A DNA stretch of 9,694 bases from Candidatus Pelagibacter sp. (GTDB lineage: Bacteria; Pseudomonadota; Alphaproteobacteria; Pelagibacterales; Pelagibacteraceae): contig JADHRH010000028.1 of NCBI GenBank assembly GCA_016777545.1, forward strand, positions 1 to 9,694, in the 5' to 3' direction. Of this stretch, positions 1-7,320 are shown piece by piece. Made by a program: the position numbers and the translations under genes. The notes under the pieces were generated by a model. It worked only from the letters and a program-made list of their open reading frames with translations, was not told where the DNA came from and did no database searches. How positions within the stretch are numbered: position 1 is the first letter of the stretch; each line of letters starts with the position of its first letter.

Positions 1-115
1 ATGTTAATTGTAATGGTGTCCAAACAGGCATAATCGAAGCATAGTTTTTTTCTATTACTTCTCGTATGACCTCAGTATGAATTTGTTTTGATAGTTCAGG
101 TAAAAATTTAGACAT
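1..115 (-). CDS. N-terminal part of an unidentified protein, cut by the window edge
   Basis: An ATG at 115-113 opens a frame with no stop down to the window edge, giving 38 residues that begin MSKFLPELSKQIHTEV and contain IMPVWTPL. I do not recognise the family. The composition looks like real protein: a charged helix-like start, then a hydrophobic/aromatic stretch. The gene is divergent from the small membrane-protein gene at 219. No Shine-Dalgarno sequence is visible. A perfect TATAAT lies at 118-123, only 2 nt upstream of the ATG, so either the transcript is nearly leaderless or the box is chance in A+T-rich DNA. Two copies of a 15-bp repeat lie just upstream. The piece is too short to assign a function; that it is coding is itself an inference from the open frame and position. 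Confidence 0.55.
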   Translation of the reverse strand, partial: MSKFLPELSKQIHTEVIREVIEKNYASIMPVWTPLQLT

Positions 116-117
116 AA

Positions 118-161
118 ATTATATTTTAACCCAAAATGAACATAATTAAGACTAGAGTCAA
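118..161 (-). promoter_or_regulatory. Candidate minus-strand promoter elements with embedded repeat sites
   Basis: Reading toward the gene at 115, TTGACT is at 161-156. A weak CATTTT follows 17 bp later at 138-133, and a perfect TATAAT sits at 123-118. TTGACT and TATAAT are too far apart (32 bp) to pair. The plausible choices are therefore the TTGACT/CATTTT pair or an extended TATAAT promoter that needs an activator at the repeats. The two repeat copies cover the TTGACT and CATTTT positions, which would suit repression or activation. In DNA this A+T-rich, box matches alone are weak evidence. Confidence 0.3.
128..142. repeat. Direct repeat copy 1, AACCCAAAATGAACA
   Basis: This 15-bp sequence recurs exactly at 160-174, 32 bp further on and in the same orientation, about three helical turns apart. 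It lies 13 bp upstream of the minus-strand start codon at 115, where a regulator site would be expected. No transcription-factor family is recognised. Confidence 0.7.
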
Positions 162-174
162 CCCAAAATGAACA
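160..174. repeat. Direct repeat copy 2, AACCCAAAATGAACA
   Basis: This is the second exact copy of the 15-bp repeat. It overlaps a minus-strand TTGACT (156-161) that resembles a -35 box. A small palindrome, GACTAGAGTC (150-159), lies between the two copies. The arrangement resembles a tandem operator for the divergent genes at 115 and 219, but binding is inferred, not shown. Confidence 0.7.
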
Positions 175-218
175 AATGCAAAATTGTTAAGATGTACCAA
201 CTATGATTTATTATAGTC

Positions 219-434
219 ATGAGTTCTGAAAAAAAAATTAGCTCTGGGGAAAGTGAACTTCCTTATTTTACGACCCCTATTCAAAATGAGGAAGTTTCAT
301 CGAAGCGAGTTGATATAAATGTACTTTTAAATAGAGCAAGAAAAGTTCAAGAAAAAGAAACAAGAACTAACTTAGTATTAGCTGGACTTGGACTTAGTTT
401 AGTTTTTGTTGTTGGGTTAATTTTATCTTTCTAA
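219..434 (+). CDS. Small C-terminally membrane-anchored protein, function unknown
   Basis: This 71-residue protein has three parts: a polar, Ser/Glu-rich N-terminus (1-30), a charged helix-prone segment (about 31-50), and one hydrophobic segment (about 51-71) that runs to the last residue. The topology suggests a tail-anchored inner-membrane protein with its N-terminus in the cytoplasm, or a small subunit of a membrane complex. No enzymatic motif or known family is recognised. The ATG is the first in frame after a TGA at 204-206. There is no clear Shine-Dalgarno sequence, and a possible -10 (TATTAT at 209-214) is so close that the mRNA may be almost leaderless. Its TAA (432-434) abuts the TAA of the ETF-QO gene on the other strand with no spacer. 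A role beside ETF-QO at the membrane is possible, but position is the only support. Confidence 0.75.
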   Translation: MSSEKKISSGESELPYFTTPIQNEEVSSKRVDINVLLNRARKVQEKETRTNLVLAGLGLSLVFVVGLILSF

Positions 435-2054
435 TTACATATTTCCATACTTTGGACCACCACTTCCTTCAGGCGTCACCCAAGTAATATTTTGGGAAGG
501 CTCTTTGATATCACAGGTTTTACAATGAATACAATTTTGTGAATTTATCACAAATTTATTTATCCCATTTTCATTTTGAACTTCATAAACACCTGCTGGA
601 CAATATCGTTGTGCAGGTTCATCAAATTTTTCTAAAGTATAATTTATTGGTAAATTAGGATCTTTTAATTGTAAGTGCACTGGTTGATTGTCAGCATGAT
701 TAGTTCCTGTTAAATAAACAGAACTTGTTTTGTCAAAGGTAATTACATTGTCTGGTTTTGGATAATCAATTTTTGGCATTTCATTTGCTGGCTTTAATGT
801 TTCGTGGTCAGCATGTTTATGCTTTAAGGTAAAAGGTAATTTTCCTCTAAACAATATTTGATCGATTCCAGTGAATATTATTCCAAGAATTAAGCCCCAG
901 CTAAAACTTGGTTTAACATTTCGAGCCGCATGTAATTCTTGATAGACCCAGCTTTTTTTGAACTTATCTTCATATATGGATAAACTTTTATTTTCTTTTA
1001 AATGCTCATTGATAGTTTCAGCTGCAATCATTCCACTCTTCATTGCCGTATGTGACCCTTTAATTTTTGGCATATTTAAAGTTCCCGCATCACAACCAAT
1101 AAGCAAAGCTCCCGGCATAAACATTTTTGGTAAACTTTGTAGTCCACCCTCAATTAAAGCACGAGCACCATAAGAAATACGTTTTCCACCTTCAATTATT
1201 TTTTTAATTGCAGGATGAGTTTTAAATCTTTGAAATTCATCAAACGGGGAAAGATATGGGTTTTTATAATCAAGACCAATTACATAACCTAAAAAAACTT
1301 GTTTATTTTCTGCATGATACATAAAGCTTCCACCATAAGTATTGTTATCTAGTGGCCAACCTGCAGTATGCATGACCATTCCCTCTTGATGATTTTTTTC
1401 AGTTATTTCCCAAATTTCTTTAAATCCAATTCCATATTGTTGAGGGTCTTTACCTTCAGATAAATTAAATTTTTCAATTAATTGTTTTCCAAGATGTCCT
1501 CTACATCCTTCAGCAAAAACAGTAACTTTTCCTAAAAGTTCTATGCCAGGTTCAAAACTATCTTTTTTGTTTCCTTCTTTATCAACTCCCATATCTTGAG
1601 TTGCAACTCCTTTGACTGATCCATCTTCATTATATAAAATTTCACTTGCTGGAAAGCCTGGAAATATTTCAACTCCTAAACCTTCTGCTTGTTCTGCTAA
1701 CCATCTACATAAATTAGCTAAACTAATTATGTAATTGTTATGATTTTGTTGAACCGATGGTAACAACCAAGTAGGCCAACTTATTGATTTGGATTTTCCT
1801 AAAAATAAAAATTTTTCCTTAGAAACCTTGGTTTTAATAGGTGAATTTAGTTCTTTCCAATTTGGCAATAACTCATCTAAGGCCCTGGTTTCAAAAACAT
1901 TACCACTTAAAATATGAGCACCGATCTCAGATGCTTTTTCTAATAGACAAACATTTAATTCTGGATTTATTTGTTTTAATTTAATTGCAGTTGATAATCC
2001 TGAGGGACCACCTCCAACAATCACCACATCATATTCCATTGCTTCTCTAGGCAT
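435..2054 (-). CDS. Electron transfer flavoprotein-ubiquinone oxidoreductase (ETF-QO)
   Basis: ETF-QO takes electrons from reduced EtfAB through FAD and one [4Fe-4S] cluster and passes them to ubiquinone at the inner membrane. The 539-residue length is normal for bacterial ETF-QO. The N-terminus has the Rossmann FAD motif VVIVGGGPSG (10-19). The C-terminus carries the cluster ligands as Cys485 (in YCPAG) and Cys508, Cys511 and Cys514 (NCIHCKTCD), followed by the typical PEGSGGPKYGNM ending. A middle hydrophobic stretch (FSWGLILGIIFTGIDQILFRG) matches the part that dips into the membrane in this monotopic family. The ATG at 2054 gives the usual 'REAMEYDVV' start. An internal Met6 has a better Shine-Dalgarno-like GAG just upstream, so either may be used. 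The gene follows etfA by 23 bp and is the last of the block that starts at 6212. All key residues are intact. Confidence 0.96.
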   Translation of the reverse strand: MPREAMEYDVVIVGGGPSGLSTAIKLKQINPELNVCLLEKASEIGAHILSGNVFETRALDELLPNWKELNSPIKTKVSKEKFLFLGKSKSISWPTWLLPSVQQNHNNYIISLANLCRWLAEQAEGLGVEIFPGFPASEILYNEDGSVKGVATQDMGVDKEGNKKDSFEPGIELLGKVTVFAEGCRGHLGKQLIEKFNLSEGKDPQQYGIGFKEIWEITEKNHQEGMVMHTAGWPLDNNTYGGSFMYHAENKQVFLGYVIGLDYKNPYLSPFDEFQRFKTHPAIKKIIEGGKRISYGARALIEGGLQSLPKMFMPGALLIGCDAGTLNMPKIKGSHTAMKSGMIAAETINEHLKENKSLSIYEDKFKKSWVYQELHAARNVKPSFSWGLILGIIFTGIDQILFRGKLPFTLKHKHADHETLKPANEMPKIDYPKPDNVITFDKTSSVYLTGTNHADNQPVHLQLKDPNLPINYTLEKFDEPAQRYCPAGVYEVQNENGINKFVINSQNCIHCKTCDIKEPSQNITWVTPEGSGGPKYGNM

Positions 2055-2077
2055 ATGGTATTTTTTTATATTATTTG

Positions 2078-3031
2078 CTATTTTTGTATAGTGTTTAATT
2101 TATTCAATTCTTCTAGAAATTGTGGAAGAGCTTCAAACAAGTCAGCTTCTAAACCGTAATCTGCAACACTAAAAATAGGTGCTTCCCCATCTTTATTTAT
2201 TGCAACAATAATTTTACTTTCTTTCATGCCAGCCAAATGTTGAATTGCGCCAGAGATTCCAACCGCAATATATAAATCTGGTACAACAACTTTACCTGTT
2301 TGACCAACTTGATGTTCATTGCTTATATACCCAGCATCCACTGCTGCACGTGAGGCTCCTATTGCTGCATTTAATTTATCAGCTATATCTGTAATCAATT
2401 TAAAATTATCTCCACTTTGCATACCTCTTCCACCTGAAATCACAACTCTTGCAGTTCCAAGCTCTGGTCTGTCTGATTTAACTTCTTCTCTTTTAATAAA
2501 TTTTGATACAGTAACTTCATCTGCAGCATCCATTTTTTCAACTGTTGCAGATCCTCCTGACGTTTCACATGGTTCAAATGAGGTTGGTCTTATAGTTATG
2601 CATTTTTTTGTATCATTGCTTTTAACAGTTGCAAATGCATTGCCCGCATAAATAGGTCTTATAAATGTATCTGGAGAAATCACTTTTATTATATCGCTTA
2701 CTTGTGAAGTGTCTAGCAACGCTGCTATTCTTGGCATTAAATTTTTACCAAATGTATTTGCAGAGCTAACTACATGTGAATAATTTTCAGAAGCCTTAAC
2801 GACTAATGGTGCAAAATTTTCAGGCAAAAAATTTTCATAATGAGAAGCTTCAGCTTGTATTACTTTTTTAACCAAAGGTATTTCTGATAAAGCTTTTGCA
2901 ACTTCAGAGCAATTATTTCCTATTAATAATGCATGAACATCACTATCAATTTGTGATGCTGCAGTAATTGCATTAAGAGTAAATGGTCTTAATTCTTTAT
3001 TATTATGTTCAGCAATTAATAAAATAGACAT
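2078..3031 (-). CDS. etfA: Electron transfer flavoprotein alpha subunit
   Basis: This FAD-binding subunit of the EtfAB heterodimer accepts electrons from flavin dehydrogenases in the cytoplasm. The 317-residue length is standard. An N-terminal ETF domain (about 1-185, starting [10 protein letters not shown]) precedes the FAD domain. The FAD domain shows SGGRGM (199-204), GASRAAVDAG (225-234) with the conserved Arg228, QVGQTGK (241-247), GISGAIQHLAGM (258-269), AINKDGEAPIF (277-287) and ADYGLEADLF (290-299). These match ordinary electron-transferring ETFs rather than a bifurcating type, as far as the motifs show. The ATG overlaps the etfB stop by one base (TAATG), and GAAGG at 3043-3039 lies 7 nt upstream inside etfB, a good ribosome site. 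Translational coupling should keep the two subunits near 1:1. Confidence 0.97.
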   Translation of the reverse strand: MSILLIAEHNNKELRPFTLNAITAASQIDSDVHALLIGNNCSEVAKALSEIPLVKKVIQAEASHYENFLPENFAPLVVKASENYSHVVSSANTFGKNLMPRIAALLDTSQVSDIIKVISPDTFIRPIYAGNAFATVKSNDTKKCITIRPTSFEPCETSGGSATVEKMDAADEVTVSKFIKREEVKSDRPELGTARVVISGGRGMQSGDNFKLITDIADKLNAAIGASRAAVDAGYISNEHQVGQTGKVVVPDLYIAVGISGAIQHLAGMKESKIIVAINKDGEAPIFSVADYGLEADLFEALPQFLEELNKLNTIQK

Positions 3032-3780
3032 TATATAACCTTCGCTTCATTTTTAAGTTTTTGTACTAATTCAGCTACACTTGACACTTTTATTCCAGCT
3101 TTTCTTTTTGGTGGCTCTTCAACTTTAATTTGTTGAACTCTTGGTGCTGCATCAACACCTAAATCTGCTGCTGATAGTTCATCGATTGGTTTTTTTTTAG
3201 CTTTCATAATATTTGGTAATGAAGCATATCGAGGTTCATTTAATCTTAAATCACAAGTAACCACCGCTGGAACATTAACTTCAATTGTCTCCAAACCTTC
3301 ATCAATTTCTCTTATGATTTCTAATTTATTATCTTTAATGTCTATCTTTGATGCAAAAGTTGCCTGAGGCCAGTTTAATAATGCACTAAGCATTTGCCCA
3401 GTTTGATTACAATCGTCATCAATTGCTTGTTTTCCCATAAATACTAAATCTGGTTTTTCTTTATCTACAATTTTTTGCAATATTTTAGCGACTGCTAAAG
3501 GCTCAATAATTCCATCTATTTTAACATGAATTCCTCTGTCTGCACCAACAGCTAATGCTTTACGAACTGTTTCTTGTGCCTTTTCTTCTCCAATAGTTAC
3601 TGCTACTATTTCCGTAGCTTTTCCAGCTTCTTTAATTTTTACAGCTTCTTCTATTGCATTATCATCAGGTGGATTTGTTGACATTTTAACGTTGTCTGTG
3701 ACGACACCAGTGCCATCCTCCTTAACTCTTATTTGGACGTTGTAATCAATAACTCTTTTTACGGCGACTAATATTTTCAT
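3031..3780 (-). CDS. etfB: Electron transfer flavoprotein beta subunit
   Basis: This is the AMP-binding subunit of EtfAB, which also carries the loop that docks onto partner dehydrogenases. The length of 249 residues is typical. It starts [19 protein letters not shown], has the nucleotide-binding segment [10 protein letters not shown] (121-130), the family signature region [19 protein letters not shown] (157-175), and the recognition loop [17 protein letters not shown] (180-196), closely like mitochondrial and alphaproteobacterial EtfB. One local oddity is [11 protein letters not shown] (36-46), where most homologues I recall have a Phe after the NP and a less acidic loop. The start overlaps the upstream dehydrogenase stop by one base (TAATG), with AAGAG just upstream as a weak ribosome site. 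The gene runs directly into etfA. Confidence 0.97.
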   Translation of the reverse strand: MKILVAVKRVIDYNVQIRVKEDGTGVVTDNVKMSTNPPDDNAIEEAVKIKEAGKATEIVAVTIGEEKAQETVRKALAVGADRGIHVKIDGIIEPLAVAKILQKIVDKEKPDLVFMGKQAIDDDCNQTGQMLSALLNWPQATFASKIDIKDNKLEIIREIDEGLETIEVNVPAVVTCDLRLNEPRYASLPNIMKAKKKPIDELSAADLGVDAAPRVQQIKVEEPPKRKAGIKVSSVAELVQKLKNEAKVI

Positions 3781-6212
3781 TATGCTCTTAGTAAATTGTT
3801 TTCTGGGTCATAAGGACTTTCCTCTAAAATTGTACAATCATACATTTTACCAAGAATATCAATTTTCAATTTTTGCCCTGGTGTCGCAATCTCTGGTTTA
3901 ACCATTCCTAATGCTATTGATTTACCTAGTCTAAAACCAAAATCTCCACCAGTTGCACGTCCAATTACTTTTCCATTATCATAAATTGGATTATTTCCTA
4001 AAACATCTGCATCTTCTATGTTGTGAACTTCTAAGGTAACCAATTGATTTGAAAATCCTTTTTCTCTCCATTTATTCAAGGCCTCTAATCCAATAAATTT
4101 TCCTTTATTTGGGTGAATAAATCTATCTAACCCAGATTCATAAGGTGAGTATTCGATTGATAATTCTGTACCAACAAGTTTATAAGATTTTTCAAGTCTT
4201 AAACTATTCATAGCTCTAATTCCATAAGGCTTAAGACCTAAATCTTTTCCAGCTTCCATTAATTTATCGAAAATATGATTTTGGTATTCAATTGGGTGAT
4301 GAAGTTCCCAACCTAGTTCCCCTACAAAGTTTACTCTCATAGCATTAACTTGTGCATTTCCAACATCAACAGTTTTTGCACTTAACCATTTAAAGTTTTC
4401 ATTTGAAAAATCATCTCTTGATACTCTAGTCATTAACTCTCTAGCTTTAGGACCAGAGACAACTAGAACACCAATGCTATTTGTTAAGTTTTCAAATTGA
4501 ACACTACCATCGGTTGGCATCCATTTTTGAATCCAGTCATGGTCTAATCTTTGATTTGCTCCCGCAGAAACTAAATAATAACTTCCCTCTGCTTCTTTCA
4601 TGATTGTAAATTCAGAATGCACTCCACCCTTAGTATTAAGAGCATGACATAATCCAATTCTGCCAATTTTTTTTGGAAGTTTATTTGCAACTAAATAATC
4701 TAAAAACTCTTCAGCACCAGATCCTTTAATTCTACATTTTGCAAATGCAGTCATATCTAAAAGACCAACATTTTCTTTTACATTTTTACATTCTTTTTCT
4801 ATCGCCTTAAACCATTTAGATCTTCTAAAAGACCAGTCATCTTTTTGTTCCATCCCATCAACTGCAAAGAAATTGGGTCTTTCCCATCCAAATTTTTGAC
4901 CAAAAACTGCACCAAGGGCTTTCATTCTATCATAACAAGGTGATGTTCTTAATTCTCTAGCAGCCTCTCTTTCTTCGTCAGGATAATGAACTTTAAATAC
5001 ATGATTGTATGCTTCTTCATTTTTTTCTTTTAAATATGATTTTGAAACATAATCACCAAACCTTCTTGGTTCGACACCAAGCATATCTATTGTAGGTTCA
5101 CCATCAACTATCCATTCTGCAAGTTGCCATCCAGCTCCACCTGCTGCCGTTATTCCAAAACTATGTCCTTCGTTTATCCAAAAATTCTTTAATCCCCATG
5201 CGGGTCCAACAATCGGGTTTCCATCAGGTGTATAACAAATTGCACCATTATAAACTTTCTTCACTCCTACTTCTCCAAAAGCAGGTACACGGTGAATAGC
5301 TCCTTCAATATGTGGTGCTAATCTATCTAAGTCTTCTTGAAATAATTCATATTCAGAATCTTTTGATGGACCATCTACATAGCATGCGGGTGCTCCATCT
5401 TCATATGGACCTAATATTAATCCACCTGCTTCCTCTCTCATATACCATCTACTATCACTATCTCTTAAAACTCCCATTTCAGGTAAACCATCTTTTTTTC
5501 TTTTTACAATATCTGGATGAGGCTCTGTTACGATATATTGATGTTCAACTGGTATTACTGGAATATCTAAACCAACCATTTTTCCAGTTTGTCTTGCAAA
5601 ATTTCCAGAGCAAGAAATTACATGTTCACACTCTATTGCACCTTTATCTGTTTCAACAATCCAGCCATCTTTAGTTTGTTTCATTCCAACTACAGCTGTA
5701 TTTCTATAAATTTCTGCACCTAAATTTCTAGCCCCCGTTGCCATTGCTTGTGTTAAGTCAGCGGGCTGAATATAACCATCTTCTGGGTGTTGGATTGCAC
5801 CAATTAAATCTTCTGTATTACACAAAGGCCAAATTTCTTTTACCTGATCGGGTGTTAAAAATTTTACGTCAACACCAATTGTTTGAGCAACACCTGCATA
5901 CTGATGATACTCATCCATTCTATCTTTAGTACTTGCTAAACGAATATTTGATACAACACTGAAACCTACATTTTTTCCAGTTTCTTCTTCTAATTTTTTA
6001 TAAAGATTAACTGCATATTTGTGAAGTTGACCAACTGAATAGCTCATATTAAACAAAGGCAGTAATCCAGCAGCATGCCAAGTCGAACCAGATGTTAACT
6101 CTTTTCTCTCAATTAAAACAACATCAGACCAACCTTTTTTTGCAAGGTGATAAAGGGCGCTAACTCCTACTACACCGCCACCAACTACAACAACTTTAGC
6201 TTTAGATTTCAT
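3780..6212 (-). CDS. Dimethylglycine/sarcosine dehydrogenase-like FAD protein fused to a GcvT domain
   Basis: In this family a methyl group on an N-methylated glycine is oxidised by FAD, and the one-carbon unit is captured on tetrahydrofolate by the second half. The 810-residue protein has a DAO-type FAD domain (about 5-375) with [22 protein letters not shown] (7-28) and [10 protein letters not shown] (41-50). His46 corresponds to the histidine that covalently binds FAD in dimethylglycine dehydrogenase. A central linker domain (about 378-440) and a GcvT aminomethyltransferase region with its C-terminal barrel (about 470-805) follow, including GELGWELHH (631-639) and LRLEKSYK (671-678). Glu534 sits where the T-protein has its key Asp, as I recall for mammalian DMGDH. 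Overall likeness is greater to DMGDH than to SARDH; the exact substrate (dimethylglycine, sarcosine or a related N-methyl amine) is unproven. A ribosome site, TAGGA, lies at 6226-6222. The adjacent etf genes indicate the electron acceptor. Confidence 0.9.
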   Translation of the reverse strand: MKSKAKVVVVGGGVVGVSALYHLAKKGWSDVVLIERKELTSGSTWHAAGLLPLFNMSYSVGQLHKYAVNLYKKLEEETGKNVGFSVVSNIRLASTKDRMDEYHQYAGVAQTIGVDVKFLTPDQVKEIWPLCNTEDLIGAIQHPEDGYIQPADLTQAMATGARNLGAEIYRNTAVVGMKQTKDGWIVETDKGAIECEHVISCSGNFARQTGKMVGLDIPVIPVEHQYIVTEPHPDIVKRKKDGLPEMGVLRDSDSRWYMREEAGGLILGPYEDGAPACYVDGPSKDSEYELFQEDLDRLAPHIEGAIHRVPAFGEVGVKKVYNGAICYTPDGNPIVGPAWGLKNFWINEGHSFGITAAGGAGWQLAEWIVDGEPTIDMLGVEPRRFGDYVSKSYLKEKNEEAYNHVFKVHYPDEEREAARELRTSPCYDRMKALGAVFGQKFGWERPNFFAVDGMEQKDDWSFRRSKWFKAIEKECKNVKENVGLLDMTAFAKCRIKGSGAEEFLDYLVANKLPKKIGRIGLCHALNTKGGVHSEFTIMKEAEGSYYLVSAGANQRLDHDWIQKWMPTDGSVQFENLTNSIGVLVVSGPKARELMTRVSRDDFSNENFKWLSAKTVDVGNAQVNAMRVNFVGELGWELHHPIEYQNHIFDKLMEAGKDLGLKPYGIRAMNSLRLEKSYKLVGTELSIEYSPYESGLDRFIHPNKGKFIGLEALNKWREKGFSNQLVTLEVHNIEDADVLGNNPIYDNGKVIGRATGGDFGFRLGKSIALGMVKPEIATPGQKLKIDILGKMYDCTILEESPYDPENNLLRA

Positions 6213-6221
6213 TAATCCGAT

Positions 6222-6226
6222 TCCTA
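6222..6226 (-). promoter_or_regulatory. Ribosome binding site of the DMGDH-like gene
   Basis: TAGGA on the minus strand ends 9 nt before the ATG at 6212. It is one of the few clear Shine-Dalgarno matches in the window and supports this start. Confidence 0.6.
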
Positions 6227-6242
6227 CTATTTTTTTATTATT

Positions 6243-6260
6243 AACGAAACAAAATTCGTT
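6243..6260. repeat. Inverted repeat AACGAA-N6-TTCGTT in the leader of the DMGDH-etf block
   Basis: A perfect 6-bp inverted repeat with a 6-nt centre fills the 59-bp gap (6213-6271) between the secreted-protein gene and the DMGDH-like gene. On the minus strand it is followed by an A-rich run, not a T run, so it does not look like a rho-independent terminator. It could be an operator for a dimeric regulator or a leader hairpin. The stem is A+T-rich, so it would be weak as RNA. No riboswitch fits in the remaining space. Confidence 0.4.
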
Positions 6261-6271
6261 TAGTTATTAGC

Positions 6272-6775
6272 TTAAATTGAAGATCCAAGAGGCATTGGCG
6301 AAGACACCATTGTGGTAAGCCAGCAGTTCTTGAGAGGACCCTCTTTTATATATTTTTCAACTGCCCACTTAAATTTATAATAGACCTTATCTCTATCAAG
6401 AACTGTTACCTCAAAAAGAGCAGTTAAATCATCAGATTTTATCTCCACAACCTTATGATCCAAGTGATTAAGTAGCATCACATAAGATTTTCCTTTAATC
6501 ATTGTTTTAAACCTATCTAAGGGACCTGTATTTTTTTGATTATTTGGGTGTGCAAATTCCCAAGTCTGCTCAATTCCATTATCCTTTTTTGGATTATCGT
6601 TCTGTTTTAAGCTTCTTAATTGGATTTTGACAACTTGATAAGGTTCAATCCCATTATTAGGTTTTACCAATTCAGCAAATGATGGAGATGTAAAAAATAA
6701 AGTAATTAAAATTACTTTATATATTTTGAGCAGTTGTTCTGACGTCTTCCAAAAATAGTTCTCTTTTTTTATCAC
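6272..6775 (-). CDS. Secreted protein resembling DUF4864; start codon uncertain
   Basis: The C-terminal part is clearly a protein domain. It includes a region with QLRSLKQND and GIEQTWEFAHP, TGPLDRFKTMI, and an ending with CWLTT and SSPMP. The pattern resembles DUF4864 proteins, a family of unknown function, but I hold this loosely. A Sec-type signal precedes it: hydrophobic KVILITLFFTSPSFA, with likely cleavage after SFA so that the mature protein starts near 6673. No ATG gives a compact signal. The ATG at 6826 would overlap the upstream gene by 110 bp and add an unlikely N-terminus. GTG at 6775 (used here) gives a 34-residue signal with a long n-region. CTG at 6733 would give an ideal MLKIYKVILITLFF signal but is a rare start. 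The gene overlaps the end of the oxidoreductase gene and is probably co-transcribed with it, possibly through to the DMGDH block. Confidence 0.7.
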   Translation of the reverse strand: MIKKENYFWKTSEQLLKIYKVILITLFFTSPSFAELVKPNNGIEPYQVVKIQLRSLKQNDNPKKDNGIEQTWEFAHPNNQKNTGPLDRFKTMIKGKSYVMLLNHLDHKVVEIKSDDLTALFEVTVLDRDKVYYKFKWAVEKYIKEGPLKNCWLTTMVSSPMPLGSSI

Positions 6776-7286
6776 TGACAAACGGTACAGCAAAATATCT
6801 TCTGTAAACAATATTATAAATGCCACACATGTGAAAGACCCCTCTTTTTAATCTTCTTATAGGCAAGTTTAAAAAGAAAGTTGTAACAGCCAGTCTTGGT
6901 GACCCATAGGTGCAAAAAATTATAGCTTTTTTGTCTTTTAAGTTTCCCATTGGATAACCATAGTTTCCAACTAATTTTTTAAATGTATAGGCCCATGGTG
7001 GAGATAAAACTTTATCTATCCATCCCTCTACAATTGCTGGCATTCTAAAGTTCCAAATAGGTGCAATTAATACAATTGTATCACATTTTTCAATTCGTTT
7101 ACGATGATCTAGAACATCTTCACCGGCTTGCTCACCAGCAAAAACAGGATTAAATTTTTCTTTATATAAATCTACACAATCAACTGAATGACCTTTTGCC
7201 TCAGCTGTTTCTATAAACGTATCTCTAATCGCAGCGTTAAAGGATTTTTCGTTATAGTGACCATATAAAAGAAATATTTTTTTCAT
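6717..7286 (-). CDS. Flavodoxin-fold NAD(P)H:quinone-oxidoreductase-like protein
   Basis: This 189-residue protein looks like the NQO/MdaB/KefF group of flavodoxin-like proteins, which use FMN or FAD to reduce quinones or other electrophiles by two electrons with NAD(P)H. Visible features are a beta-strand start with an FMN phosphate-loop equivalent (IFLLYGHYNEKSFNAAI, 4-20), VDLY (38-41), the family core APIWNFRMPAIVEGWIDKVLSPPWAY (75-100), and a second flavin loop around TYGSP (126-130). The C-terminal third (LPIRRLKRGVFHMCGI) is basic and less familiar. It is probably cytoplasmic, perhaps at the membrane surface. The start lies 34 bp from the divergent gene at 7321, with no clear Shine-Dalgarno. 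Its end overlaps the following secreted-protein gene. The substrate cannot be told from sequence. Confidence 0.85.
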   Translation of the reverse strand: MKKIFLLYGHYNEKSFNAAIRDTFIETAEAKGHSVDCVDLYKEKFNPVFAGEQAGEDVLDHRKRIEKCDTIVLIAPIWNFRMPAIVEGWIDKVLSPPWAYTFKKLVGNYGYPMGNLKDKKAIIFCTYGSPRLAVTTFFLNLPIRRLKRGVFHMCGIYNIVYRRYFAVPFVSDKKRELFLEDVRTTAQNI

Positions 7287-7320
7287 TTGTGTATTTTTAA
7301 ACTAGTTCTATAAGAAAGCC
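7287..7320. promoter_or_regulatory. Compact divergent intergenic region
   Basis: Only 34 bp separate two divergent start codons (7286 minus, 7321 plus). It holds ACTAGT (7301-7306), a 6-bp palindrome, and A+T-rich -10-like words on both strands. The -35 elements, if present, must lie inside the opposing coding regions, and both mRNAs would have very short leaders. No individual box is convincing. Confidence 0.3.

Noticed and set aside
2319..2651. Plus-strand open frame of 110 codons inside etfA
   Set aside because: It is antisense to the conserved FAD domain of EtfA, with no recognisable motif and no ribosome site.
5312..5674. Plus-strand open frame of 120 codons inside the DMGDH-like gene
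   Set aside because: It is rich in Leu, His and Ile with no domain, and lies antisense to a region with strong FAD-domain homology. It is a shadow of the A+T-rich coding strand.
6243..6260. Rho-independent terminator
   Set aside because: The stem is short and A+T-rich, and on either strand it lacks a following T run, so I kept it only as an inverted repeat.
6213..6271. Glycine riboswitch ahead of the DMGDH-like gene, as known for some SAR11 glycine genes
   Set aside because: The gap is only 59 bp and lacks the needed helices and conserved G-rich elements, so there is no room for the aptamer.
6776..6826. N-terminal extension MAFIILFTEDILLYRLS of the secreted-protein gene
   Set aside because: It overlaps the well-supported oxidoreductase C-terminus by 110 bp and places a second hydrophobic stretch far ahead of the real signal core. 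A later start is more likely.
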